The notes under the pieces were generated by a model. That model searched no databases, was not told the DNA's origin, and was given only the letters and a program-made list of their open reading frames with translations. A stretch of 35,701 nucleotides of DNA from Candidatus Fermentibacterota bacterium (lineage in GTDB: Bacteria; JAFGKV01), in contig JAUXFG010000024.1 of NCBI GenBank assembly GCA_030620115.1, positions 1 through 35,701 of the forward strand, written 5' to 3'. The translations under genes were made by a program, and so were the position numbers. Each line of letters starts with the position of its first letter. Position 1 is the first letter of the stretch. Below, piece after piece: positions 15,993 to 24,632 of this stretch.

Positions 15993-17432
15993 ATGCCTGA
16001 AGATCGAAAAGATATGGACCTGGAGGAGAGGAAGCGCCAGCTCGAAGAGCGGCGTCGAATCCTGGAGAGGCGTAGGAAAGAGCTCGGTCATCGAAAACAC
16101 GATGAAAAGCGCATGACAAAGGAATCCCCGGAGCCGCCGCCTCGCCGGGAGCCGGAGCGCCCCAAGCGCCCCGTGACACGGCCGCCAATAACCCCACCAA
16201 TAGCCCCAAAGGCGCCGCCGGTTCGGAAAGAGCCCATAGTGACACGAACCATAGAGCGGAAGCCGGTGACTCCGGCCATCGAAGTCCCCGAGAAGCCTAC
16301 GCCACCACCCCCCAAGAAGGAAGCGGGAATCGTCAAGGCTCCGCCTCTGCGGCCAGCGCGGGCCGGGGCACCCCGGAAATCGACCATGCCTTTGGTGATC
16401 GGCCTTGGGGCGGTGGTAGTGATCATCATAGTTGTCATCGTATTCATCGTCGGCAACTCCGGAAAAGCCGAGAGGCGTGCGGCAGAGGCGGCGGCGCTGG
16501 CAGCTCGAGCGGATTCGTTGGCGCGTACACGGGTGGAGACGGCACGAAGGGATTCATTGCATGGAGAGCTCGAGCAACAATGTGACGATGCCATCGCCCG
16601 TTTGGAGACGAAAGTTGATGAGGCGCAAGGGTTGCAAGCCGCTGCCTGGTCTCCTAATGATTTTCAACAGGCGAAGGCCCATTTGGATCAGGCGATAGAT
16701 GCAAGGGAACAGGGATTGTCCGAACAGGCAAAGACCTCGGCCGCTGCGGGGTTGGAGCGCATTGCCGCCGCCATAACCACGAGCCAGAGGATCCAACGCC
16801 GGGAGGATCAAGCTCGAGCCAATCGAGATCAGGCTTTGAGTCTCCTTCAGGCCAATGTCTCTGAACTCGAGGAGAGTCTGGCTGTGCTCTCCGGAGACGG
16901 AGCGGTTCAGTATGCGGGACGTTTATTCCACCGCTTGCAGAGCGCGGTGACATCGGCACGTGAACAGGCAGATGCAGGCAATATAGAAGAGGGGAACACC
17001 CAAGCGGAACAAGGGTTCGAGTTGATTGGGCAGACCCGGGCAGGGCTGCTGGATGGAAAAAGGCAGGAAGCTGAGGCCCGGGCGCTCTTGCGGATAAAGG
17101 AGCAGAAAGAAAGAGAGGATTCGATCCGTGCGGCAGAGGAGAAGCTGGCTCAGGAACGCCTGCAGGCAACCAGGGCAGAGTTGGTGAAGCTTCAGCCTCC
17201 CCCATATCCTCGGATGGCGGAGCAGGCCGGCATAGAGGGAGTGGTGACTGTCGAGTTCGAGGTTGCCGCTGACGGTACATCCCGGGATTTCAAGATCATA
17301 GGGAACGGTCTTCTTGGTGGGTGCAATGAGGCCGCCATTGAGGCGATCAAGAAATCAGATTTCAAGCCGGCAACCCAGGGAGGGCGGCCGGTGGCCACCA
17401 GGATGAGGCTCAGCATAAGCTTCAAGAAGTAA
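15993..17432 (+). CDS. TonB-like trans-envelope protein with cytoplasmic basic coil
   Basis: From the N-terminus: a very basic coiled coil (residues about 5-45, 'RKRQLEERRRILERRRKELG'), a Pro/Lys/Arg-rich stretch (about 46-128), one transmembrane helix (about 133-155, 'IGLGAVVVIIIVVIVFIVG'), an Ala/Glu-rich helical part with two repeats like those of the giant ATPase (about 223-258 and 302-345, 'GAVQYAGRLFHRLQSA'), and a TonB C-terminal domain (about 394-479, 'YPRMAEQAGIEGVVTVEFEV' through 'MRLSISFKK'). The positive N-terminus implies an N-in topology, so the Pro-rich part would be cytoplasmic, unlike classical TonB where it follows the membrane helix. Myxococcal GltJ/AgmX has a comparable cytoplasm-TM-TonB layout. 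ATG 15993 has GAGG 9 bases upstream. It probably bridges the cytoplasmic ATPases to the outer membrane. Confidence 0.82.
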   Translation: MPEDRKDMDLEERKRQLEERRRILERRRKELGHRKHDEKRMTKESPEPPPRREPERPKRPVTRPPITPPIAPKAPPVRKEPIVTRTIERKPVTPAIEVPEKPTPPPPKKEAGIVKAPPLRPARAGAPRKSTMPLVIGLGAVVVIIIVVIVFIVGNSGKAERRAAEAAALAARADSLARTRVETARRDSLHGELEQQCDDAIARLETKVDEAQGLQAAAWSPNDFQQAKAHLDQAIDAREQGLSEQAKTSAAAGLERIAAAITTSQRIQRREDQARANRDQALSLLQANVSELEESLAVLSGDGAVQYAGRLFHRLQSAVTSAREQADAGNIEEGNTQAEQGFELIGQTRAGLLDGKRQEAEARALLRIKEQKEREDSIRAAEEKLAQERLQATRAELVKLQPPPYPRMAEQAGIEGVVTVEFEVAADGTSRDFKIIGNGLLGGCNEAAIEAIKKSDFKPATQGGRPVATRMRLSISFKK

Positions 17433-17450
17433 GCTGCGGAGAATTGACAG

Positions 17451-19244
17451 ATGGCGGAGGTGCTAAGAGAGCGGCTTGGTGATGTACTCGTTCGCGAGAA
17501 TATCATTACCGACGAGCAACTGCGGGACTCCCTTCGATATCAACGAAAGAAGGGAACAAGTCTCCCGCAGGCTTTGATTGAGCTCCAATATGTCACTGAG
17601 GAAGACATCGTTGTTGCTCTCGGCGAGCAGCTTGGCGTGCCCCATATCAAGCTTCGGTCCTACAACATCGACCACAACATCGTCCAGCTAGTCCCCGAGA
17701 GTACCGCACGTCAGTACCACCTTATGCCGCTATCAAAGGTAGGCAATACCTTGACCGTGGTCATGAGCGATCCGCTCAACATCTTTGCCATCGATGATCT
17801 GAAGTTTCTCACCGGATGTGATATCGAGGCGATCGTGAGTACCGAGAGCGACATCATTTCCGCGATTGAGAAGTACTATGGCGGCGGGCAAGCCGCCATT
17901 GATGGTCTTGTGGGCGAAGTCGAAGACGAGCGGTTGGAGATGGTGAAGACCGACGAAGATTCGGATGATCTCAAGAAACTGCAGGATGAAGCCAATGATG
18001 CCCCTCTGGTCCGGCTTGTGGATACCTTATTGCTCAACGCGGTGAAGGAAGGGGCTTCCGATATCCATATCGAACCGGAGGAGACCAGGGTATGTGTGCG
18101 CTATCGGGTAGACGGACGGCTACGTGAGGTTGCGAGTCCCCCACGTTCAATTCATGCCGCGCTTGTTTCGAGAGTCAAGGTGATGTCAAAGCTGAACATC
18201 GCAGAGAGGCGCTTGCCCCAGGATGGCCGGACACGGGTCAGATATCAGGGACGGGAAATAGACTTCCGCGTTTCGACACTTCCCTTGGCGAATGGTGAGA
18301 AAGTCGTCCTCCGTGTTCTGGACAAGGCGGCCGTGGTGACGAGTCTCGATAAGTTGGGCTGGGATGATGATAGTCTAGACAAGTTCAGATACGCGCTTGC
18401 GAAGCCGCATGGTATCATCTTGCTTACCGGCCCCACGGGGAGCGGGAAGACGACGACGCTCTACGCCGCGTTGATGCACATCAAAAGTCGAGAGAAAAAC
18501 CTGGTTACTATAGAGGATCCCGTGGAGTACGAGCTTGACGGAATCAACCAGGTGCATGTGCGTGCGAACATAGGTCTTACTTTCGCCGCCGGCTTGCGGA
18601 GTATCTTGCGCCAGGATCCTGACATCATCATGCTGGGGGAGATGAGAGACACCGAAACCGCCGAGATCGCGGTGAAAGCGGCATTGACCGGGCATTTGGT
18701 GCTCTCCACGCTGCACACGAATGATGCGCCGTCGGCCACCACACGAATGATCGACATGGGGGTTGAACCCTTTCTTGTGGCCTCATCTACTGTGCTCATT
18801 GCCGCACAACGCCTAGTGAGGAAAATATGCCCACGGTGCGCTGAGCCTATTGAGGCAGATGAAGAGACCCTGAGCAGGCTTGACCTGAAACCCCATGAGG
18901 CGACGTTCTATACCGGTGTCGGCTGCAAACGATGCGGAGGAACCGGATACAAAGGCCGGATGGCTGTGCTCGAGGTAATGCTCATCACGCCGGAGATCCA
19001 GGATCTTATTGTGAACAGAAGGAGCAGTCAGGAGATCCGGGAGGTCGCCCGGGCTCAAGGTATGCAAAGCCTGCGAGAGAATGCCCTCCATTTTGCGATG
19101 CAAGGATTGACGACGCTCGATGAAGTACTTACTGTCACCGTCGATGAGACGCCGATTTTCAAGGTTCCAGGGCAGGAGAGAGAGGAGCATGACGTCATGA
19201 TGGATCATCAAGAGACTATGGCCACAGGTCTTCGACGAATATGA
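17451..19244 (+). CDS. pilB: Type IV pilus extension ATPase PilB
   Basis: This is a hexameric cytoplasmic ATPase of the GspE/PilB family that powers pilin polymerisation. Residues 1-150 are MshEN ('RLGDVLVRENIITDEQL', with the second half starting 'SLPQALIELQYVTEEDI'). The core has the Asp box 'EGASDIHIEPEE', Walker A 'GPTGSGKTTTL' (Lys333), Walker B 'PDIIMLGEMRD' and His box 'HLVLSTLHTNDA'. Two Cys pairs (460/463 'CPRC' and 492/495 'CKRC') form the zinc-binding insertion of this subfamily. At 597 aa the length is normal. The stop overlaps the next gene's ATG by four bases. Its N-terminal domain is the likely ancestor or relative of the MshEN domains in the four preceding genes. Confidence 0.95.
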   Translation: MAEVLRERLGDVLVRENIITDEQLRDSLRYQRKKGTSLPQALIELQYVTEEDIVVALGEQLGVPHIKLRSYNIDHNIVQLVPESTARQYHLMPLSKVGNTLTVVMSDPLNIFAIDDLKFLTGCDIEAIVSTESDIISAIEKYYGGGQAAIDGLVGEVEDERLEMVKTDEDSDDLKKLQDEANDAPLVRLVDTLLLNAVKEGASDIHIEPEETRVCVRYRVDGRLREVASPPRSIHAALVSRVKVMSKLNIAERRLPQDGRTRVRYQGREIDFRVSTLPLANGEKVVLRVLDKAAVVTSLDKLGWDDDSLDKFRYALAKPHGIILLTGPTGSGKTTTLYAALMHIKSREKNLVTIEDPVEYELDGINQVHVRANIGLTFAAGLRSILRQDPDIIMLGEMRDTETAEIAVKAALTGHLVLSTLHTNDAPSATTRMIDMGVEPFLVASSTVLIAAQRLVRKICPRCAEPIEADEETLSRLDLKPHEATFYTGVGCKRCGGTGYKGRMAVLEVMLITPEIQDLIVNRRSSQEIREVARAQGMQSLRENALHFAMQGLTTLDEVLTVTVDETPIFKVPGQEREEHDVMMDHQETMATGLRRI

Positions 19245-20233
19245 GCAGGAGATTACTCGGGACGGCGCTGATTCTTTTCCTCTGTTCCCTTCCCCGCATT
19301 GATGCCCAGGAAGCACAGTGGTGGGACGGGGGAATGCTGGGCCCTCCGCACTATCGAATCTCAGTGCATCTGACCAATGGCAAATCCGCCAAAGAGGATT
19401 ATCCTGTGACCACATGGGTGGATTTCACCGATAATCTCTTGAACCTTGGTGAGATCGGAGCCTTTGACATTGGTTCCATACGTCTTTTCCGTGAGCCTGA
19501 GGAAGGGAGTGCTTTCGGGGAGCCCGTATCATATTTGTTCGAACAGTCTCCGGATTACGGGGCCATCAGCAGAGCTCGAGGTTGGCTCTCATGGGTTGTG
19601 GCAGGACGGTGGGTGCCGGAAGAAGAGATTGTCTATCACCTCTATTTTGATCTTCAACAATATGGGATCAAACCCGAGGAAGTGGCTCTTCCGTGGGAAG
19701 CGATCTGCTATAGCCCCGCAAACAAGGTTCTTGGGGCAAGTCTCGAACCTGAAGCGGCGGTGATGGATCTCTCCCAGAGCTGCTGGAGGGGATGGGGAGA
19801 GGGGGGGCGACCTGATTCGACTTTTGCGTATGAGGATGGACATTGGGGGAGATGGTCGCTGGCGGCGATTCCTGGCATGAATTTCTTATGGGAGGCTCAG
19901 ATTGGCCTCTTGGTCTCGGGCCAGCGCTACACCCTTGGATGCTATGTCAAATCCGGGGAGGGTGCCGGCCCGGGCAGCGCTCTGAAGGCAACCTTCGTGT
20001 CCGGCGGCGCGCGGCGTGCGACTTTCTCCAAGGATATCGATCTTGACAGGGTGCCAGGCTGGTGGCGAGAGGAAATTCCGCTTCCTGTAGCGCCCGACAC
20101 ATCCATTTTTTCCCTTACACTGGAATTCGTCGGCGCGACGCCTGATACGATGTGGATCGACGATCTGTTCATCCTGGAAGATCCCCCGATTGTGAGCCAG
20201 CAGCCGTGCATTAGGAGACCCGAAGAGGGATAA
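19241..20233 (+). CDS. Secreted beta-sandwich protein inside the pilus operon (330 aa)
   Basis: It starts with a signal peptide ('MSRRLLGTALILFLCSLPRIDA', written here as a 22-residue segment at positions 1-22, cleavage probably after Asp-Ala). The mature part has two likely beta-rich domains. The first (about 35-150) has 'YRISVHLTNG' and 'VYHLYFDLQQYG', resembling beta-sandwich modules found beside carbohydrate-active enzymes. The second (about 165-315) has 'MWIDDLFILED' near its end, as in CBM4/9-like carbohydrate-binding folds. No catalytic motif is seen. The ATGA overlap with pilB means it is translationally coupled to a cytoplasmic motor, unusual for a secreted protein. It may be a pilus-associated adhesin or envelope factor; that is inference. 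Confidence 0.7.
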   Translation: MSRRLLGTALILFLCSLPRIDAQEAQWWDGGMLGPPHYRISVHLTNGKSAKEDYPVTTWVDFTDNLLNLGEIGAFDIGSIRLFREPEEGSAFGEPVSYLFEQSPDYGAISRARGWLSWVVAGRWVPEEEIVYHLYFDLQQYGIKPEEVALPWEAICYSPANKVLGASLEPEAAVMDLSQSCWRGWGEGGRPDSTFAYEDGHWGRWSLAAIPGMNFLWEAQIGLLVSGQRYTLGCYVKSGEGAGPGSALKATFVSGGARRATFSKDIDLDRVPGWWREEIPLPVAPDTSIFSLTLEFVGATPDTMWIDDLFILEDPPIVSQQPCIRRPEEG

Positions 20234-20252
20234 CTGCGTTGGGAGGCAGCTT

Positions 20253-21320
20253 GTGACCACGATACACGACCTTCTCCAGGTGATGGTGGAGAAGAATGCA
20301 TCGGATCTCCACATTGGCGTGGGGACTGCTCCTCTGATCCGGGTGGATGGTGAGCTCTATCCGCTGAGAGAGTATGGGAAGCTCGATCCGGAATCATGCC
20401 AGCGATTGGCCTATGGCATTCTCAATGATTCGCAGATCAAGCGATTTGAGGCGGCCGGAGAGCTGGATCTCTCCTATGGAGTCAGAGGGCTCTGCCGTGT
20501 TCGAGTCAATGTGTTCCGACAACGCGGCACTATCGGTGTTGCCATGAGGAACATTCCGTTCCAGATCCCCTCATTTGAAGAGCTTGGTTTGCCCCTTGCG
20601 GCCCGGGATGCGGCAGTTGTTCCCAAAGGATTGGTCCTGGTCTGCGGTCCCACCGGTCATGGCAAGAGCACGACGCTCGCCTGCATGGTGGATCAGATCA
20701 ACTCCACGAAAAGCTGCCACATAGTGAGCATTGAGGATCCTATTGAGTACTTGCATCACCACAAGCAGGCATACATCACCCAGCGTGAAGTCGGCGACGA
20801 CACGATGTCCTTCAAAGCAGCGCTCAAGTATGTTTTGCGACAAGATCCGGATGTGATACTCATTGGAGAGATGAGGGATCACGAGACAATCGAGGCCGCG
20901 CTGATGGCTGCGGAAACCGGCCATCTGGTCTTCGCCACGCTCCATACGACGGATGCCGCCCAATCGGTGAATCGTATCGTAGACGTCTTTCCTCCCTTTC
21001 AACAACAGCAGGCACGAGTTCAGCTCTCATTCGTGCTGCAGTATGTATTCGTGCAGCAGTTGCTGGGACGGGATGATGGGCCCGGCAGGGTACTCGCATG
21101 TGAGATTATGGTTGTCACTCCTGCGGTACGCAATCTGATCCGTGAAGCCAAGATCGAGCAGCTCTATAGTGTTCTGCAAACGGGCGCCCGGGAAAAGATG
21201 CAGACGATGAATCGTGCGCTGGCTGATCTCTACAAGAGAGGAACGATCTCGCACGAGAAGGCTATGCTGCATAGCCAGAATATCAAAGATCTGCAGCTTC
21301 TCATGGCGAAATCATTATAG
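20253..21320 (+). CDS. pilT: Type IV pilus retraction ATPase PilT
   Basis: This 355-aa hexameric ATPase drives pilus retraction by disassembling pilin into the inner membrane. Motifs in order: 'NASDLHIGVGTAPLIRVDG' at the N-terminus, Walker A 'GPTGHGKSTTL' (Lys138; His replaces the usual Ser before GKS), Asp box 'IVSIEDPIEYLH', Walker B 'DPDVILIGEMRD', His box 'GHLVFATLHTTDA', and a C-terminal PilT-type region 'AREKMQTMNRALADLY'. It lacks the N-terminal MshEN domain and zinc insertion of PilB, as expected. GTG 20253 has GGGAGG six bases upstream. It lies between the secreted protein gene and pilC with gaps of about 19 bases. Confidence 0.93.
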   Translation: MTTIHDLLQVMVEKNASDLHIGVGTAPLIRVDGELYPLREYGKLDPESCQRLAYGILNDSQIKRFEAAGELDLSYGVRGLCRVRVNVFRQRGTIGVAMRNIPFQIPSFEELGLPLAARDAAVVPKGLVLVCGPTGHGKSTTLACMVDQINSTKSCHIVSIEDPIEYLHHHKQAYITQREVGDDTMSFKAALKYVLRQDPDVILIGEMRDHETIEAALMAAETGHLVFATLHTTDAAQSVNRIVDVFPPFQQQQARVQLSFVLQYVFVQQLLGRDDGPGRVLACEIMVVTPAVRNLIREAKIEQLYSVLQTGAREKMQTMNRALADLYKRGTISHEKAMLHSQNIKDLQLLMAKSL

Positions 21321-21338
21321 GATTCAGGGGGGCGGACT

Positions 21339-22556
21339 GTGCCATTTTATACTTATGAAGGTCGGGACTCCAATGGGGGCCCCGTCAGCGGTACGGTGGA
21401 GGCGCGGAGTCGTGCAGCGGTCATTGCGATGATGAGGTCGAGGGGTTTCATCATTACCTCGGTAAAACAAAGGAAGGAGCGCGGCGATCTCGGTTCTCTT
21501 CTCGCTTTCCGAAAGAGAGTCAAGATCAAGGATCTGACGATCTTCTCCCGCCAATTCGCGACCATGGTGAATGCCGGGCTGCCCTTGCTTCAGAGCCTGG
21601 ACATCTTGTCCAATCAGACGGAGAGTGAAGCGCTTCGCGCCACGCTTCGCAAGGTGCGGACGGATGTGGAAGTAGGGCTTCCATTATCTCAGGCCCTCTC
21701 AAAGCATCCTGCGGTCTTCAACAGGCTGTATTCTGATCTGGTGCGTGCAGGAGAGACGGGCGGCGCCCTGGATGTGATCCTGCTCCGTCTGGCGGCGTAC
21801 CTTGAGAAGATGGAGGCACTCCGTCGTAAGGTGAAGGGCGCCATGGCGTATCCAACTACGGTCCTGATCATTGCTCTCCTGATCACCGTCGGATTGATTA
21901 CGTTCGGGATTCCTGTGTTCGCCAAGCTCTACGAAGGATTTGGTGCGCAGCTCCCCGGGCCTACTCGTTTCTTGATGTTCTTGAGTGCCGTGATGCAGCG
22001 GTACATGCTGGTTATCATCGCGCTGGTGGTAGTCATGATCATCCTCCTGAAACGGTGGAGGAGCACTGAATCGGGCGCCATGAAGGTCGACGCCTTCTTG
22101 CTGGATCTGCCCGTATTCGGGCCGCTCATACGAAAGACTGCAATTGCGCGGTTTACTCGCACATTCGGCATACTTCTTTCCAGCGGTGTGCCTGTCTTGG
22201 AGGCGATGGAGGTGGTGGCACAGACCGCGGGGAACAAGGTTATCGAACGTGCGACTATGAAGGCCAGGGTCAGCATCAAGGAGGGCGCAACGATTTCGGC
22301 TCCCTTGGAGAGGATGGATGTTTTTCCCCCCATGGTGACACAGATGATCGCGGTGGGTGAGGAAACGGGCGAGCTCTCCGATATGCTGGTCAAGGTTGCC
22401 GATTTCTATGAGGACGAAGTTGATGCTGCGGTGGACGGTTTGACTGCCATGATCGAACCTTTACTGATGGTGTTTTTGGGCGTGGTCATCGGTTTCATCG
22501 TGATTGCGATGTATTTGCCTTTGTTCAATCTACCTCAGATGATCTCAGGGCAATAG
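21339..22556 (+). CDS. pilC: Type IV pilus inner-membrane platform protein PilC
   Basis: This 405-aa member of the GspF/PilC family forms the membrane platform on which PilB and PilT act. The N-terminus 'MPFYTYEGRDSNGGPVSGTV' is typical. Two copies of the T2SSF cytoplasmic four-helix domain (about 65-190 and 270-390) carry 'FSRQFATMVNAGLPLLQSLD' and 'FTRTFGILLSSGVPVLEAME'. Membrane helices lie at about 165-190, 215-235 and 375-400. It is the last gene before a hairpin and a 367-base gap, so it probably closes the long operon. GTG start, preceded by a G-rich run. Confidence 0.94.
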   Translation: MPFYTYEGRDSNGGPVSGTVEARSRAAVIAMMRSRGFIITSVKQRKERGDLGSLLAFRKRVKIKDLTIFSRQFATMVNAGLPLLQSLDILSNQTESEALRATLRKVRTDVEVGLPLSQALSKHPAVFNRLYSDLVRAGETGGALDVILLRLAAYLEKMEALRRKVKGAMAYPTTVLIIALLITVGLITFGIPVFAKLYEGFGAQLPGPTRFLMFLSAVMQRYMLVIIALVVVMIILLKRWRSTESGAMKVDAFLLDLPVFGPLIRKTAIARFTRTFGILLSSGVPVLEAMEVVAQTAGNKVIERATMKARVSIKEGATISAPLERMDVFPPMVTQMIAVGEETGELSDMLVKVADFYEDEVDAAVDGLTAMIEPLLMVFLGVVIGFIVIAMYLPLFNLPQMISGQ

Positions 22557-22593
22557 ACGCCCTATCCCGCATCGCTGACGGAGGGCCGTGACG

Positions 22594-22621
22594 CCCAACA
22601 CTCAGCATTCTGAGTGCTGGG
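22594..22621 (+). terminator. Probable terminator hairpin after pilC
   Basis: The arms CCCAACACTCAG (22594-22605) and CTGAGTGCTGGG (22610-22621) pair over 12 positions with one mismatch and a CATT loop. The bases after it (TTGTGTG) are T/G-rich rather than a clean T run. A smaller AGGGC/GCCCT pair overlaps the pilC stop. Together these mark the probable end of the pilus operon. Confidence 0.55.
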
Positions 22622-22923
22622 TTGTGTGTAATATTGGCCATGTGCTCTCACTGAACTCGATATTTCCTTAACTGAAAAGGGATCCCCGTCAGGAGCCGAA
22701 TCCTCACGCGCCGAACAGTCATGTGCCAAGCGTGAGAGGGTTTCTGCGTAATGAGATCCCTTGCCTCAACCCGGACTCCTCACCGGGTCTCGTCGCGAAA
22801 CGGGCCTGCGTCCGCCACGGGATTGCAGTAGATACTCGGTGAGAGATACGGGTCAGTCTTGTGTCGGACTTCGAACTCTGAAGCCCGTACCGGATCCGGG
22901 GCGTTCCTTCACGGAGTAGCATA
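22622..22923 (+). other. Intergenic leader before the sensor kinase gene
   Basis: No gene is visible in this 300-base stretch. It should hold the promoter of the pilS-pilT2-pilR group. A 6-base stem ACCCGG/CCGGGT lies near the middle. ACGGAG at 22911-22916 is the ribosome-binding site for the GTG at 22924. I could not pick a convincing sigma-70 or sigma-54 promoter by eye. Confidence 0.4.
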
Positions 22924-24615
22924 GTGTTCAAGCTGAGATTCCATGGAGTCGCATGGCCAGGGGGTCGCCGTTCGGGCGGTAGACTGATCGAAGAGATCCA
23001 CGTGAGCAGACGTGAAGTGTCCCGACGTTGTGTGATTTTCGCCATAGGAAGAGTCTCTCTCGCGGTTCTGCTTGTGACCAGTTTCATGACACTGCCGAGC
23101 CTGTGGCGATGCGCAGGTTTGAAAGGAAGCGATCCTGCTGATTGGGTGGGATTCATGCTCTGGTCCTATCTCGGCGTGACACTTGTTTTTCTGGCAGCCA
23201 CGTTTCTCACATCCCGAAAGAAGCAACTCACCACGTTCGGGCTCTCCATGGATCTTGCCGCGGCGACCCTCATCGTCGGATCGACGGGCGGGGCGGAGAG
23301 CCAGTTCGTGATCTTGTATATGATAGCAATAGCTGGATCCGCGGTCATGCTCTCGACGGTTGTCGGTCTAGGAGTTTCCGTCGCCAGTGTGGCTCTTTTG
23401 GGTCTCGTACATCTCGGTGATACCTTGCGGTGGTGGGAGCTCTGCGCCGGAAGACCGGCAGAGCAGGGCAGCTTCTTTGGTTTCGTGGCGGTGCTCTCGT
23501 TTCTTGTACTCACTGCGTTCCTTTCAGGGTACTTGTCGTTGCGAGGAAGCAGGCTCATGCTGCTGAATGTTGAACTCCTCGAAAGCTTCAATGCCGGGAC
23601 GGTGATCATTGACCTCGATGGTTCGGTTCAATACCTCAACAGAATTGGTGGAGGGCTTCTGGGAGTTGAACCTCAGCACGTTCGCGGCAGCCCCGTAGAG
23701 AGAGTGTTCGTCGTGCCTGGGATCAATATTCTGCGGGAATCCTTGGAGGCAGCCCAACCCATCTCAAGACAGGAGATTTTGTTCACCATGCCGGATGGCG
23801 ATCAGCTTCCCCTTGGCATATCAACGTCCATCCTCAACGATCATAGGGGAAGAATGTGGGGTGTACTGGCAACGTTTGTGAATCTTTCCGAGGCCAAGAG
23901 ACTTGAGGAGCGTGCGCGTCATGCGGATCGCATGTCAGTGATCGCGCAGCTGGCGGCTGGTATGGCCCATGAGATCAGGAATCCCTTGTCGTGCATCACA
24001 GGAGCCGTAGAGCTCTTGAAGGACATGATTTTCGACAATGAAGAACTTGAGGAAGTCACGGGATTCATGGTGAGAGAAACACAACGACTCAGTGCCATTG
24101 TTGAGAACTTCCTTGACTTGAGTAGATTGGATGTGCCAAGATGTACTATGTTTCCATTCGAGAACCTTTGGGAAGAGGTGGGATCGGTAATTCGTGCACG
24201 GTATGGCGAACTACTGGGATCGAAGATTGCTCTGCATGCCCAATGGAGACCCCATGACCTTCTGCTTTCGGCTGACCTGGGGCAGGTGCGGCAGGTGTTG
24301 GTCAATCTTGTCTTGAACGCGCTGGAGGCGTTTCCACAGCAAGGAAGGATTGATGTCGAAGCTCGATATGCTTCGAGGGATGCCGTGGAAGGAGTTGAGA
24401 TCATGATTGAGGACGATGGGCCTGGTATTCCCCACGAGTTGCGGGAGAGAGTCTTTGATCCATTCTATTCGACCAAGGCCAGAGGGACCGGGATGGGCCT
24501 TGCCGTGGTGAAACGAATCGTGGAAGGCCACGGAGGGGACGTGAAGCTCGGAGAGACTGAGTATGGAACCACCTTCCGCATTTGGATTCCACTTCAGGCC
24601 TGTACCACAGGATAG
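22924..24615 (+). CDS. pilS: PilS-like membrane sensor histidine kinase
   Basis: This 563-aa kinase probably senses pilin or membrane state and phosphorylates the PilR-like regulator two genes on. The first about 210 residues contain several hydrophobic helices ('FAIGRVSLAVLLV', 'SYLGVTLVFLAATFL', 'FGFVAVLSFLVLTAFLSGYL'). A PAS domain follows at about 215-325 ('AGTVIIDLDGSVQYLN'). HisKA has the phosphorylated His349 in 'MAHEIRNPLS'. The ATP-binding domain has N box 'LVNLVLNALEAF', G1 'EDDGPGIP', F box 'FDPFYSTK' and G2 'GTGMGLAVV'. Layout and context fit PilS. A later in-frame GTG (about 23002) is possible, but the upstream ACGGAG favours 22924. Confidence 0.88.
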   Translation: MFKLRFHGVAWPGGRRSGGRLIEEIHVSRREVSRRCVIFAIGRVSLAVLLVTSFMTLPSLWRCAGLKGSDPADWVGFMLWSYLGVTLVFLAATFLTSRKKQLTTFGLSMDLAAATLIVGSTGGAESQFVILYMIAIAGSAVMLSTVVGLGVSVASVALLGLVHLGDTLRWWELCAGRPAEQGSFFGFVAVLSFLVLTAFLSGYLSLRGSRLMLLNVELLESFNAGTVIIDLDGSVQYLNRIGGGLLGVEPQHVRGSPVERVFVVPGINILRESLEAAQPISRQEILFTMPDGDQLPLGISTSILNDHRGRMWGVLATFVNLSEAKRLEERARHADRMSVIAQLAAGMAHEIRNPLSCITGAVELLKDMIFDNEELEEVTGFMVRETQRLSAIVENFLDLSRLDVPRCTMFPFENLWEEVGSVIRARYGELLGSKIALHAQWRPHDLLLSADLGQVRQVLVNLVLNALEAFPQQGRIDVEARYASRDAVEGVEIMIEDDGPGIPHELRERVFDPFYSTKARGTGMGLAVVKRIVEGHGGDVKLGETEYGTTFRIWIPLQACTTG

Positions 24616-24632
24616 GAAGGGAGGGCTGGGCT

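Noticed and set aside
24582-24632. Start of the second PilT-like gene at ATG 24582
   Set aside because: It would overlap pilS by 34 bases and add a non-family tail. GTG 24633 has a strong ribosome-binding site.
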